Origin: an uncultured Saprospiraceae bacterium
Lineage (GTDB): Bacteria > Bacteroidota > Bacteroidia > Chitinophagales > Saprospiraceae
Length of the DNA stretch: 19,336 nucleotides
NCBI GenBank assembly: GCA_938033975.1
Contig: CALHKJ010000292.1
Location: forward strand, 1 to 19,336
Reading direction: 5' to 3'
Within the stretch, counting starts at the first letter, position 1; each line of letters opens with the position of its first letter. The notes below the pieces were generated by a model. The model saw nothing but the letters and a program-made list of their open reading frames with translations. It was not told the origin of the DNA and made no database searches. The translations under genes were made by a program, and so were the position numbers. Below are positions 13,517 through 19,336 of this stretch, piece by piece.

Positions 13517-14275
13517 ATGAAACAGATGATTTTAATTTTAATCGGAATGGTTATGTTAAGCACAACAGGCTTTTCAACAAACCCAGAAACAACACCAGAA
13601 ACAGAAAATACAAAAATGATGTCCGTAGTCGCAGGCTCTGGATTAAAAATGAGAACTGCTCCAAAGTTATCAGCACAAACTATTAAAGTAATTCCATTTG
13701 GAGACATGGTATTCGAAGTGATTGATACTTCTATGACAGACATTATCTCGGATAGAATAGAATGGATGGAAGGCGAATGGATCAAAGTAGAACATATGGG
13801 AGATCAAGGTTATGTTTTCAACGGATTCCTTACACACTTACCAGTTCCACAATTTGATTTTGAATTGACCTATGAAGACATGGATTTGGTATCTCCTTTG
13901 GAGTCATACGTTTCTTACAGATTTGACAAGGATGGTGAAGCTATTATCTATGACAACAAGGATGAAATCAAAATGGTAACAAACTATATGGATGGACATC
14001 AAAAAATAGAAATAGAAGATGCATTCATGTATCAAATAAAAGTGAAACTTTCAGATACAGAAATTCATGAAGCATACAATTTGCTTAAAGGAATGTTGTT
14101 GACTGGCTATGAAAAAACAACTTATGAAAACAACGCAGTATTTGTAGAAAACAAATATGGGGAAATCGATAAAATTAGAATCAACATTGAAAACCCAATT
14201 GAAATAAAGCAGCTGGCTGGAAATCAGGTGCAAATTAGAGTAACGAACTACAGCTATGGCAATTGCGGACTATAA
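13517..14275 (+). CDS. Exported bacterial SH3-domain protein
   Basis: From the ATG at 13517 the protein has 252 residues; a TTG at 13493 in the same frame adds eight residues with no benefit, so I kept the ATG that begins the signal peptide MKQMILILIGMVMLSTTGFS. The next recognisable part is an SH3b domain (about 33-105): MSVVAGSGLKMRTAPKLSAQ, TIKVIPFGDMVFEV, GEWIKVEHMGDQGYVFNGFL. SH3b domains usually bind peptidoglycan or peptides in envelope proteins. The C-terminal 140 residues (FELTYEDMDLVSPLESYVSY onward) form an unrecognised mixed alpha/beta domain ending in NCGL. Stands alone, with its own terminator. Role unknown beyond likely cell-envelope binding. Confidence 0.8.
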   Translation: MKQMILILIGMVMLSTTGFSTNPETTPETENTKMMSVVAGSGLKMRTAPKLSAQTIKVIPFGDMVFEVIDTSMTDIISDRIEWMEGEWIKVEHMGDQGYVFNGFLTHLPVPQFDFELTYEDMDLVSPLESYVSYRFDKDGEAIIYDNKDEIKMVTNYMDGHQKIEIEDAFMYQIKVKLSDTEIHEAYNLLKGMLLTGYEKTTYENNAVFVENKYGEIDKIRINIENPIEIKQLAGNQVQIRVTNYSYGNCGL

Positions 14276-14331
14276 GTAATAATATTGGCGGAAGCCAAAA
14301 GCAAAGATTTATCAGAATCGTTCCAACCTCT

Positions 14332-14364
14332 AAGGATGTATCAAAAGTGATGCATCCTTTTTAT
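14332..14364 (+). terminator. Intrinsic terminator of the SH3-domain gene
   Basis: AAGGATGTATCA (14332-14343) pairs with TGATGCATCCTT (14348-14359) over 12 bp including one G-U, loop AAAG, followed by TTTTTATTT. Confidence 0.85.
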
Positions 14365-14665
14365 TTAACTTCAATATTCAGATTGAGCATAAAAAACTGA
14401 CTAAACGATTTGCTTCAGCAAAATGAATGTCCCAGAGGATCAAATGAAGGAACCGCTTAAGCTGACTTAAAGTATAGTATTGTGCATAAAAAAAACCCAC
14501 TCACTTCTGAGCAGGTTTATTTTTTGAATAATTTTCAACACCCTTTGATAATAAGACAAGCAAATCAGCTAGTCCCCCTATCCAGTACAATGGAAAAAAT
14601 CATATTTATTTTTGTATATGTGTTTGTCTCTGTTAATCAATACTCAATAGAGTTTTAAACTTTTC
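14365..14665. other. Spacer between convergent genes holding repeat copy 2
   Basis: About 300 bases without a gene. 14365-14483 shows nothing I recognise. 14484-14564 is repeat copy 2 with its terminator. 14575-14580 is a CCCCTA motif, and TATTTTTG at 14607-14614 is an exact TAnnTTTG match on the plus strand pointing into the 3' end of the minus-strand gene, so an antisense transcript is conceivable. Confidence 0.6.
14484..14564. repeat. 81-bp intergenic repeat, copy 2, with terminator hairpin
   Basis: Partner of 3650-3730. The hairpin arms here are AAACCCACTCA and TGAGCAGGTTT; a C replaces the T of copy 1, so one more pair is lost (two-base internal loop). On the minus strand the hairpin is followed by an eight-T run, so this copy can end the transcript of the gene at 14666-15256. 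Confidence 0.85.
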
Positions 14666-15256
14666 TTATTTCTCTAACTCTTTGTTTAACCAAACGATCA
14701 AGCCCTTTACTTCAGTTATAGTTTTGTCTCCATCTTTATACTGTTGCCATAAATCTGGATAAGGCGTCAAAAGTTTTTTCATATTTCGCCTAGTTGCTTT
14801 GCGAACCTTGCCTGTTTCCATATCTAACAAGATACCCCAAATTTTACTCTCAACAGCAGGGCCATTCGATGAAGGTACTCCTCTTGATCCGCTAAATTTC
14901 TCATTGCCAAATCTATCCTCGAAATAACTATACCTTCCTGTAAAATGGGACCTTACGAAATATCCCTTTCTTCCAAATTCATTAGAATTGAGGTAAATGT
15001 GATCTTTATTAACAAAACAATAAATTCTCTTTATCTTTTTATATCTCCCTTCATAGAAAATTTCATAACGAGACACTCCATCTTTCGAACTTTTAAGATC
15101 TTGTCTATAGGGTAAATCTTTAACCGCCCTATTAGCCTTTAAATCTTCAAAACTTATGTACAGTCCATTTTCAAAGCGATTGTCATCAGTTTGTGCTATT
15201 CCTTGTGTTAATATCCCAAGAAATAGTGCTGCAAGTATTAAAATCCTACTATTCAT
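14666..15256 (-). CDS. Small secreted protein of unknown function
   Basis: From the ATG at 15256 the protein has 196 residues and a good signal peptide (MNSRILILAALFLGILTQGI, cleavage after GIA). The frame also opens at an ATG at 15325, but the extra 23 residues are polar, Cys-containing and would spoil the signal peptide, so I chose the inner start. The mature part has FENGLYISFEDLKANRAV at the front, a basic, aromatic-rich middle (KKIKRIYCFVNKDHIYLNSNE...FTGRYSYFEDR) and an amphipathic Lys-rich C-terminus with RRNMKKLLTPYPDLW. The FENGLYxSFEDL opening is seen in other Bacteroidota secreted proteins that I cannot name. Transcription may end in repeat copy 2, about 100 bases past the stop. 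Function unknown. Confidence 0.7.
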   Translation of the reverse strand: MNSRILILAALFLGILTQGIAQTDDNRFENGLYISFEDLKANRAVKDLPYRQDLKSSKDGVSRYEIFYEGRYKKIKRIYCFVNKDHIYLNSNEFGRKGYFVRSHFTGRYSYFEDRFGNEKFSGSRGVPSSNGPAVESKIWGILLDMETGKVRKATRRNMKKLLTPYPDLWQQYKDGDKTITEVKGLIVWLNKELEK

Positions 15257-15422
15257 TAATGTCTTTGTTTGACATTTAGACGCTCTTGTGTATATCGAGG
15301 TACATATTTTAAGAGACTTTGACATTTATCATCTTACATGAAATCTGAATAATTAGGGTATTCCCCTATCCATAATTCATGGTATACTTCGATTCAAACT
15401 GTCGGACAAGCTCATAATTTTA

Positions 15423-15459
15423 AATAAAGTATCAAATCACCCATTTGATATGCTTTATT
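15423..15459 (+). other. Bulged hairpin upstream of the hydrolase-OsmC gene
   Basis: TATCAAAT (15430-15437) pairs with ATTTGATA (15443-15450); after a TG bulge, AATAAAG (15423-15429) pairs with CTTTATT (15453-15459). Fifteen pairs around a CACCC loop. No coding frame here; see the candidate small RNA finding. Confidence 0.5.
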
Positions 15460-15483
15460 GATAGAATTAGTTAGTAAATCGTT

Positions 15484-15519
15484 AAGTGGAATTCATAACA
15501 GTATGAATTCCACTTTTTA
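15484..15519 (+). terminator. 14-bp hairpin with T-run just before the hydrolase-OsmC promoter
   Basis: AAGTGGAATTCATA (15484-15497) pairs perfectly with TATGAATTCCACTT (15502-15515) around ACAG, followed by TTT (15516-15518), so five T in a row from 15514. It looks like an intrinsic terminator on the plus strand, but no plus-strand gene precedes it for more than 1.2 kb. It also occupies the -33 region of the promoter at 15518, so it may instead be an operator. Confidence 0.55.
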
Positions 15520-15525
15520 CATTTG
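15518..15525 (+). promoter_or_regulatory. Predicted -7 element of the hydrolase-OsmC gene
   Basis: TACATTTG is an exact TAnnTTTG match, 17 bases before the ATG, implying a leader of about a dozen bases. The -33 region is taken by the 14-bp inverted repeat, so repression or activation through that repeat is plausible. Confidence 0.55.
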
Positions 15526-15542
15526 TAAAAAATTAAGCTAAC

Positions 15543-16751
15543 ATGCCTACCAAAACAATAAAATTCAAAAACAATCGAGGTTTAAGTCTATGTGGAAAAA
15601 TTGAATTTCCTCTGACCAAAAAACCTGATGCCTATGCTATTTTTTCTCATGTCTTTACAGGAAGTAAAAACCTGAATGCCACGAGAAATATTAGTAGAGC
15701 GCTTACACTAAATGGCATCGCCGTGCTTAGATTTGATTTTACCGGTTTGGGCGATAGTGATGGTGATTTTGCAGAGTCAAATTTTAGCACTAATGTGGAA
15801 GACATTATGGCTGCTTCAAAATATTTAGAAGACAACTATGAAGCACCACAAATCTTAATTGGACATTCTCTTGGTGGAGCAGCAGCGATCTACGCAGCAA
15901 AAGAGATTGAAAGTATAAAAGCCGTCTGCACAATTGGGGCACCTTCAGAACCAGAGCACGTTACGCACCTCTTTGGTCTTTCACTTTCAAAAATTGAAGA
16001 AGATGGTCAAGCTGAGGTGAATATCGGAGGAAGACGTTTTACCATCAAAAAACAATTCATTGAAGATATTCGTGCTGTTGATTTAGAAGGAATAACAAAG
16101 AATTTAAAAAAGGCAATTTTAATTTTACACTCACCTCAAGATAACATTGTAGAAATAGAAAATGCAGCCAAAATTTATCATGCCGCTCACCATCCCAAAA
16201 GCTTTGTTACCCTAAACAATGCAGACCATATGCTCAGCAATAAAGATGATGCATATTATGCGGCACATGTTATTTCATCTTGGGTCAAAAGATATATTCC
16301 AATTGAGAAAAAAGAAACACTAAAAACAGAAAAGCAGGTAATTGCAAAACTAGGAGATGTGGGATACACCACAGATATCATGGCAGGCAAACACGGATTG
16401 ATAGCTGATGAATCCGAACAATTAGGCGGAAACGATTTTGGACCTTCACCATACGAACTACTTAATTCAGCCTTAGGAGCTTGTACAGCGATGACCTTAC
16501 AGATGTATGCACGAAGAAAAGGTTGGCCTTTAGAAGATGTCAGTGTTCATCTATCCTTTGATAGATCATACAAGGAGGATTGTATGAACTGTATTGAAAA
16601 AGATCTGAAACTTGGCATGTTTGAAATGAGAATCGAACTAGAAGGACCATTGGATGAAACTCAAAAAGCAAGACTCATTGAGATAGCTCATAAGTGTCCA
16701 GTAAGCAGAACCTTATCAGCTACTCCTGAATTTAATATTGCTTTGGGCTAG
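15543..16751 (+). CDS. Bifunctional alpha/beta hydrolase-OsmC fusion protein
   Basis: A 402-residue cytoplasmic fusion. Residues 1-255 are an alpha/beta hydrolase: the DFTGLGDSDG loop (65-74), nucleophile S109 in GHSLGG, likely acid D200 in HSPQDNIV and base H229 in NADHML. Residues about 265-402 are an OsmC/Ohr-type domain with the redox cysteines C314 (LGACTAMTLQMYA) and C385 (AHKCPVSRTL), used in the family to reduce organic hydroperoxides. An additional C347-x-x-C350 (EDCMNC) sits in the long loop between them. This fusion is known in many bacteria as bifunctional alpha/beta hydrolase/OsmC family protein. A likely role is freeing and then reducing lipid or ester hydroperoxides, inferred from domain order rather than shown. 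No signal peptide. Convergent with the next gene, 29-bp gap containing a weak AAAGCT/AGCTTT hairpin. Confidence 0.95.
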   Translation: MPTKTIKFKNNRGLSLCGKIEFPLTKKPDAYAIFSHVFTGSKNLNATRNISRALTLNGIAVLRFDFTGLGDSDGDFAESNFSTNVEDIMAASKYLEDNYEAPQILIGHSLGGAAAIYAAKEIESIKAVCTIGAPSEPEHVTHLFGLSLSKIEEDGQAEVNIGGRRFTIKKQFIEDIRAVDLEGITKNLKKAILILHSPQDNIVEIENAAKIYHAAHHPKSFVTLNNADHMLSNKDDAYYAAHVISSWVKRYIPIEKKETLKTEKQVIAKLGDVGYTTDIMAGKHGLIADESEQLGGNDFGPSPYELLNSALGACTAMTLQMYARRKGWPLEDVSVHLSFDRSYKEDCMNCIEKDLKLGMFEMRIELEGPLDETQKARLIEIAHKCPVSRTLSATPEFNIALG

Positions 16752-16780
16752 TGTTTAAATTTTCAATAACAAAGCTGATT

Positions 16781-17908
16781 TTATTTTAGCTTTCTATTGA
16801 CATCAATACTACTGTTGAACGCATCAGCTAATTCACTAAAACATTCTTCGACTAAATCGTCAATGTCATAATCTGGGTCAAGAAGACCGAATGTCTCTAA
16901 ATCAATACTTGAAGGGACTGCATCCTCATCTCCATCTTCTAAGTAATAAAAAACTGCTTGATCCTGCGCTTCTGCTGAGAATCTTCCTGAATCAAATCTA
17001 GTATTGGCCTTGACATCATAGATTTCGTATTGACCCCTACCCTCAACAACCCAGGTGTATTCTACGGCTTTGACCGTTGCAGTAATTTTCTTGTAGATTG
17101 GAATCTTGATTTCTTTATTGGTTGCAGTATCAATTTCCGTTTCGTAACCATCCTCAATTTCTTCTGTAAATTCTTGATAAGAATCATCTTTATATACATC
17201 GGTATCAGATATTTCTGCAGCAACTATTATTCGATAGTCTGTTTCTGGACCTACCATGCTGGTGAAAGTATTAAAGTCATCGTCTCTAAAATCAACTTCA
17301 TTCTGAAAGTTGTTTCTAAATTCCCAACTATTGAAAACATCCCGATCAAAATCCACGGCAATGAATCTATGTCCAAGCTGTGCTGCTGCATAATACAGCG
17401 AATCGGTCAATCTTTGTGAAGCCCCATATTTTTTTAGAGCATAGGCATCACTTGCAGCGCGCACAACATATATCCTGTCACCGGTTCGCTGGTATTCAGC
17501 AATCCCTTCATCATATAGATCGTAGGTGTAATCAAATAATTTTTGATCTACTTCAGTTGCCAAATCACTTAGTCGACTTGCATCTATTTCTCCTTCTCTC
17601 AACTGTGGGTATTCTGCAAATTTATCGGATTCTTTCTGCAGGCGCTTTATCTTCTGTTTTGCATCTTTCCAATCCTTAAAATCACCAGATCTTAGACTTG
17701 TCAAAACTTTGGCTTGTTCAGTCTCGAAATATTTGTTAGCAGCTTTTACCATCATATTTCTTTCCTTCCTATCCAAGGAATTCCTTTTGGCCTTTCCATC
17801 TAGTTTGGAAATTATTTGTTGGTACTCACCAGCTTCATATAACTTATCAACACTCTTACATGCGCTTAAGGCAAATATGAAAAGTATTGCAAAAGAAAGC
17901 TGTTTCAT
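16781..17908 (-). CDS. Predicted lipoprotein of unknown function
   Basis: A 375-residue lipoprotein with lipobox LSAC (Cys17). Residues about 20-190 look mainly helical and TPR-like (YEAGEYQQIISKLDGKAKR, ERNMMVKAANKYFE, DEGIAEYQRTGD), followed by a beta-rich domain (about 190-330, YRIIVAAEISDTDVY, ATVKAVEYTWVVEGRGQYEI) and an acidic C-terminus (DPDYDIDDLVEECFSELADA). The pattern suggests an envelope protein with a protein-binding helical arm; I do not recognise the family. Its promoter is not obvious. Upstream, between it and the acyl-CoA enzyme gene on the same strand, lies the GTGTCCCC repeat block, so the two genes are probably not one transcript. Confidence 0.8.
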   Translation of the reverse strand: MKQLSFAILFIFALSACKSVDKLYEAGEYQQIISKLDGKAKRNSLDRKERNMMVKAANKYFETEQAKVLTSLRSGDFKDWKDAKQKIKRLQKESDKFAEYPQLREGEIDASRLSDLATEVDQKLFDYTYDLYDEGIAEYQRTGDRIYVVRAASDAYALKKYGASQRLTDSLYYAAAQLGHRFIAVDFDRDVFNSWEFRNNFQNEVDFRDDDFNTFTSMVGPETDYRIIVAAEISDTDVYKDDSYQEFTEEIEDGYETEIDTATNKEIKIPIYKKITATVKAVEYTWVVEGRGQYEIYDVKANTRFDSGRFSAEAQDQAVFYYLEDGDEDAVPSSIDLETFGLLDPDYDIDDLVEECFSELADAFNSSIDVNRKLK

Positions 17909-17960
17909 TTATATCCTATTTGATTCGAATTCAATATACAAAATCTCATTGCGATTTTAG

Positions 17961-18058
17961 ACTCGCTGCGCTTTGCCTGCTAGGGACACGCTTCTTTGTC
18001 GCGGGGGACACGCCTCACTAGGCTTGCTGGAGACTCGCTCCTTCGTCGCTGGAGACTT
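17961..18058 (-). repeat. Degenerate tandem GTGTCCCC repeat, four units
   Basis: Read on the minus strand, four units of about 22-27 bases start with GTCTCC or GTGTCCC: GTCTCCAGCGACGAAGG, GTCTCCAGCAAGCCTAG, GTGTCCCCCGCGACAAAG and GTGTCCCTAGCAGGCAAAG. Same family as 3566-3631 but opposite orientation and more diverged. It starts three bases after the stop codon of the acyl-CoA enzyme gene and is much richer in G+C than its surroundings. Confidence 0.75.
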
Positions 18059-18061
18059 TGA

Positions 18062-19228
18062 TCAATTGTACAGAATAATGTTAGCCCCAAGTAACTCTTC
18101 TGGGATTCCAAATGAATCTACTAAAGTACCAGCCATAGGTCTTAGCTCTTGATTCAGTTTTGCTATCATCCTTCTGATTGCCTTAGTCTTACTAACCCCA
18201 AGGTATTCGTTCTCTAAAAAGAAGCCTTTTTCTTGTTGAATAATGGTTAGTGCATACAATTGACATACCTTTTCTAAAGCGGATTTCACATTTTTATCCT
18301 CAACTGTTTCAATTGCCGATTGGAATGAGGTCAAGGCCAATCTTTCTGAATAGGCAGCACCTAACTCAAGCATATGAAGCTGACATCTCATATAAGCATC
18401 GTTGGGATCAATGCGTTGACCAAGATATTTTCTCATTCTAGTACTTACCGATAAGGTCAATTTCTCTTCTCTATATCTAAAGGCATGAGCATGGAATCTT
18501 GGATCAAGAAGATGACTTACAGAAGTATTGTTAGCATAAGAAGGATTAATCTCAATCAACTTTTTCGATAATCTTTCCTGCAAATATTTCATAACTGCAA
18601 AGAAGTTATTCTCTCCAAAAGATTTTCTGAATTCTGTCAAAACTCCCTTGGCAACCAATTGCATTAAGACAGTATTATCTCCTTCGAAGGTTGTAAATAT
18701 ATCCGTATCAGCCTTGAGGTTTGACAATCGATTTTCATCCAAATATCCTTTACCACCACAAGCCTCTCTACACTCTTGAATAGTATCTGTTGTATGCCAA
18801 GTAGCTAATGACTTCAGACCTGCGGCTTTTGTTTCTACCTTTCTAAAATCTCCATCTCTCGGAGTATTGACCATTTCCTTTGCCAGATCTTGCAAAGCAA
18901 AATGATAAGCGTAAGTTTTTGCCAACCTAGGTAACAATCTTTGTTGGTGACTTGGATAGTCCATTAATATTGTTTCAGGCGCTCCATCTTTAGGTGCAAA
19001 CTGTCTTCTTTTCAAACCATATTTTATCGCAATGGTTAGAGCAGATTTACAAGCACTGACACCAGCAAGCCCAACGGAAACTCTTCCAGTAATCAAGGCA
19101 CCTAACATGGTGAAGAACCGCTTGCTTGGATTTTTAATCGCACTCACATATTTGCCTTGAGCATTGCCGAGCGGTCGGTTCTTCTCGATGCGATGAGTCG
19201 GGGCCTGAGCCTCGTAAACGGACTCCAC
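18062..19228 (-). CDS. Acyl-CoA dehydrogenase/oxidase-like protein, 5' part missing
   Basis: C-terminal part of an ACAD/acyl-CoA oxidase-type flavoprotein that oxidises fatty acyl-CoA at the first step of beta-oxidation. Recognisable are KNPSKRFFTMLGALITGRVS, the ALTIAIKYGLKRRQF helix, the active-site-region ECREACGGKGYL and FEGDNTVLMQLVAKG, followed by an ACOX-type C-terminal domain to residue 388. The length and missing N-terminal and FAD/middle domains mean that roughly half the enzyme is absent. The frame opens at GTG 19228, but everything upstream of about 19165 (residues 1-21) is GC-rich sequence unlike the rest, with no match to the family pattern; genuine coding probably begins around GNAQGKYVSAIKN (residue 22) and should continue beyond it in the true genome. 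So this start is artificial. Confidence 0.85.
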   Translation of the reverse strand: MESVYEAQAPTHRIEKNRPLGNAQGKYVSAIKNPSKRFFTMLGALITGRVSVGLAGVSACKSALTIAIKYGLKRRQFAPKDGAPETILMDYPSHQQRLLPRLAKTYAYHFALQDLAKEMVNTPRDGDFRKVETKAAGLKSLATWHTTDTIQECREACGGKGYLDENRLSNLKADTDIFTTFEGDNTVLMQLVAKGVLTEFRKSFGENNFFAVMKYLQERLSKKLIEINPSYANNTSVSHLLDPRFHAHAFRYREEKLTLSVSTRMRKYLGQRIDPNDAYMRCQLHMLELGAAYSERLALTSFQSAIETVEDKNVKSALEKVCQLYALTIIQQEKGFFLENEYLGVSKTKAIRRMIAKLNQELRPMAGTLVDSFGIPEELLGANIILYN

Positions 19229-19336
19229 GAGTTCTTGAACGACGACCCTGAGTTTGCCGCCGCGGCGGCAATCAACGGGGTGGCGATCACCGACGTGCGA
19301 CGGCCGCGGGCAAAGGTCGATCTACGCATGTTCAGC
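19165..19336 (+). other. GC-rich foreign segment at the window end
   Basis: By hand count, 19201-19320 holds 79 G+C in 120 bases, about two-thirds, whereas the window is otherwise clearly AT-rich. The switch is abrupt near 19161-19171 and falls inside the acyl-CoA enzyme gene. On the plus strand one frame is open through the segment, with C/G-rich third positions, and reads like coding sequence of a high-GC bacterium (contains LDAMSRGLSLVNGLHEFL and AINGVAITDVRRPRAKVDL). I do not recognise the product. A chimeric read or misassembly is the likeliest cause. Confidence 0.75.

Noticed and set aside
15257..15325. Longer start for the small secreted protein
   Set aside because: The extra 23 residues are polar and precede a clear signal peptide at 15256.
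17030..17960. Three plus-strand frames opposite the lipoprotein gene
   Set aside because: Mirror frames of a real minus-strand gene; rich in Ile, Phe and Cys as expected from antisense reading.
19144..19329. Minus-strand 61-residue open frame in the GC-rich end
   Set aside because: High-GC DNA keeps many frames open. The plus-strand frame has the more natural residue mix, and the segment is probably chimeric.

Overview
The window looks like a piece of a low-G+C member of the Bacteroidota, probably a free-living aerobe of the Cytophagia, Saprospiria or Flavobacteriia type. This rests on a TonB receptor with an N-terminal CarboxypepD_reg-like domain, a HYC_CC_PP-type protein, a LytTR response regulator, a short Crp/Fnr protein, weak or absent Shine-Dalgarno sites, and several exact or near-exact TAnnTTTG -7 promoter elements. 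There are no rRNA or tRNA genes, CRISPR arrays, transposases or phage genes. Most of it is ordinary chromosome with interesting intergenic DNA. Genus cannot be read from the sequence.

Layout. 1-3475: a GIY-YIG protein, an unknown lipoprotein, a MerR/TipAS regulator with a well-formed operator-promoter, and a six-TM orphan histidine kinase. 3476-3901: a repeat-rich spacer holding three dispersed repeat types. 3902-6694: a likely four-gene operon for envelope metal handling: HYC_CC_PP-type Cys/His-rich protein, outer-membrane barrel protein, periplasmic tandem-HMA protein, NHL-propeller lipoprotein. It ends in a strong bidirectional terminator facing a convergent TonB-dependent receptor (6778-9399). 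9546-13194: a DUF6624 protein, a DUF4406/deoxyribosyltransferase-like protein, a Crp/Fnr regulator, a LytTR response regulator and a beta-carbonic anhydrase. 13195-15542: an SH3-domain secreted protein and a small secreted protein, set in spacers with repeats and hairpins. 15543-18061: an alpha/beta hydrolase-OsmC fusion, an unknown lipoprotein and a GTGTCCCC-type repeat cluster. 18062-19336: the C-terminal part of an acyl-CoA oxidase/dehydrogenase-like enzyme, broken near 19165 by about 170 bases of GC-rich sequence of a different origin, probably an assembly or library chimera at a contig end.

The most coherent system is the 3902-6694 operon. A Cys/His-rich exported protein, a tandem CxxC HMA protein, an outer-membrane barrel and a surface propeller lipoprotein suggest capture, relay and passage of a soft metal (copper is the first guess) across the envelope. 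The parts resemble known families, but the pathway is not, to my knowledge, described as a unit. The other notable signal is intergenic: a nearly identical 81-bp terminator-bearing element at two loci 10.8 kb apart, degenerate GTGTCCCC tandem repeats at two loci in opposite orientation, and a recurring CCCCTA motif upstream of promoter-like sequences.
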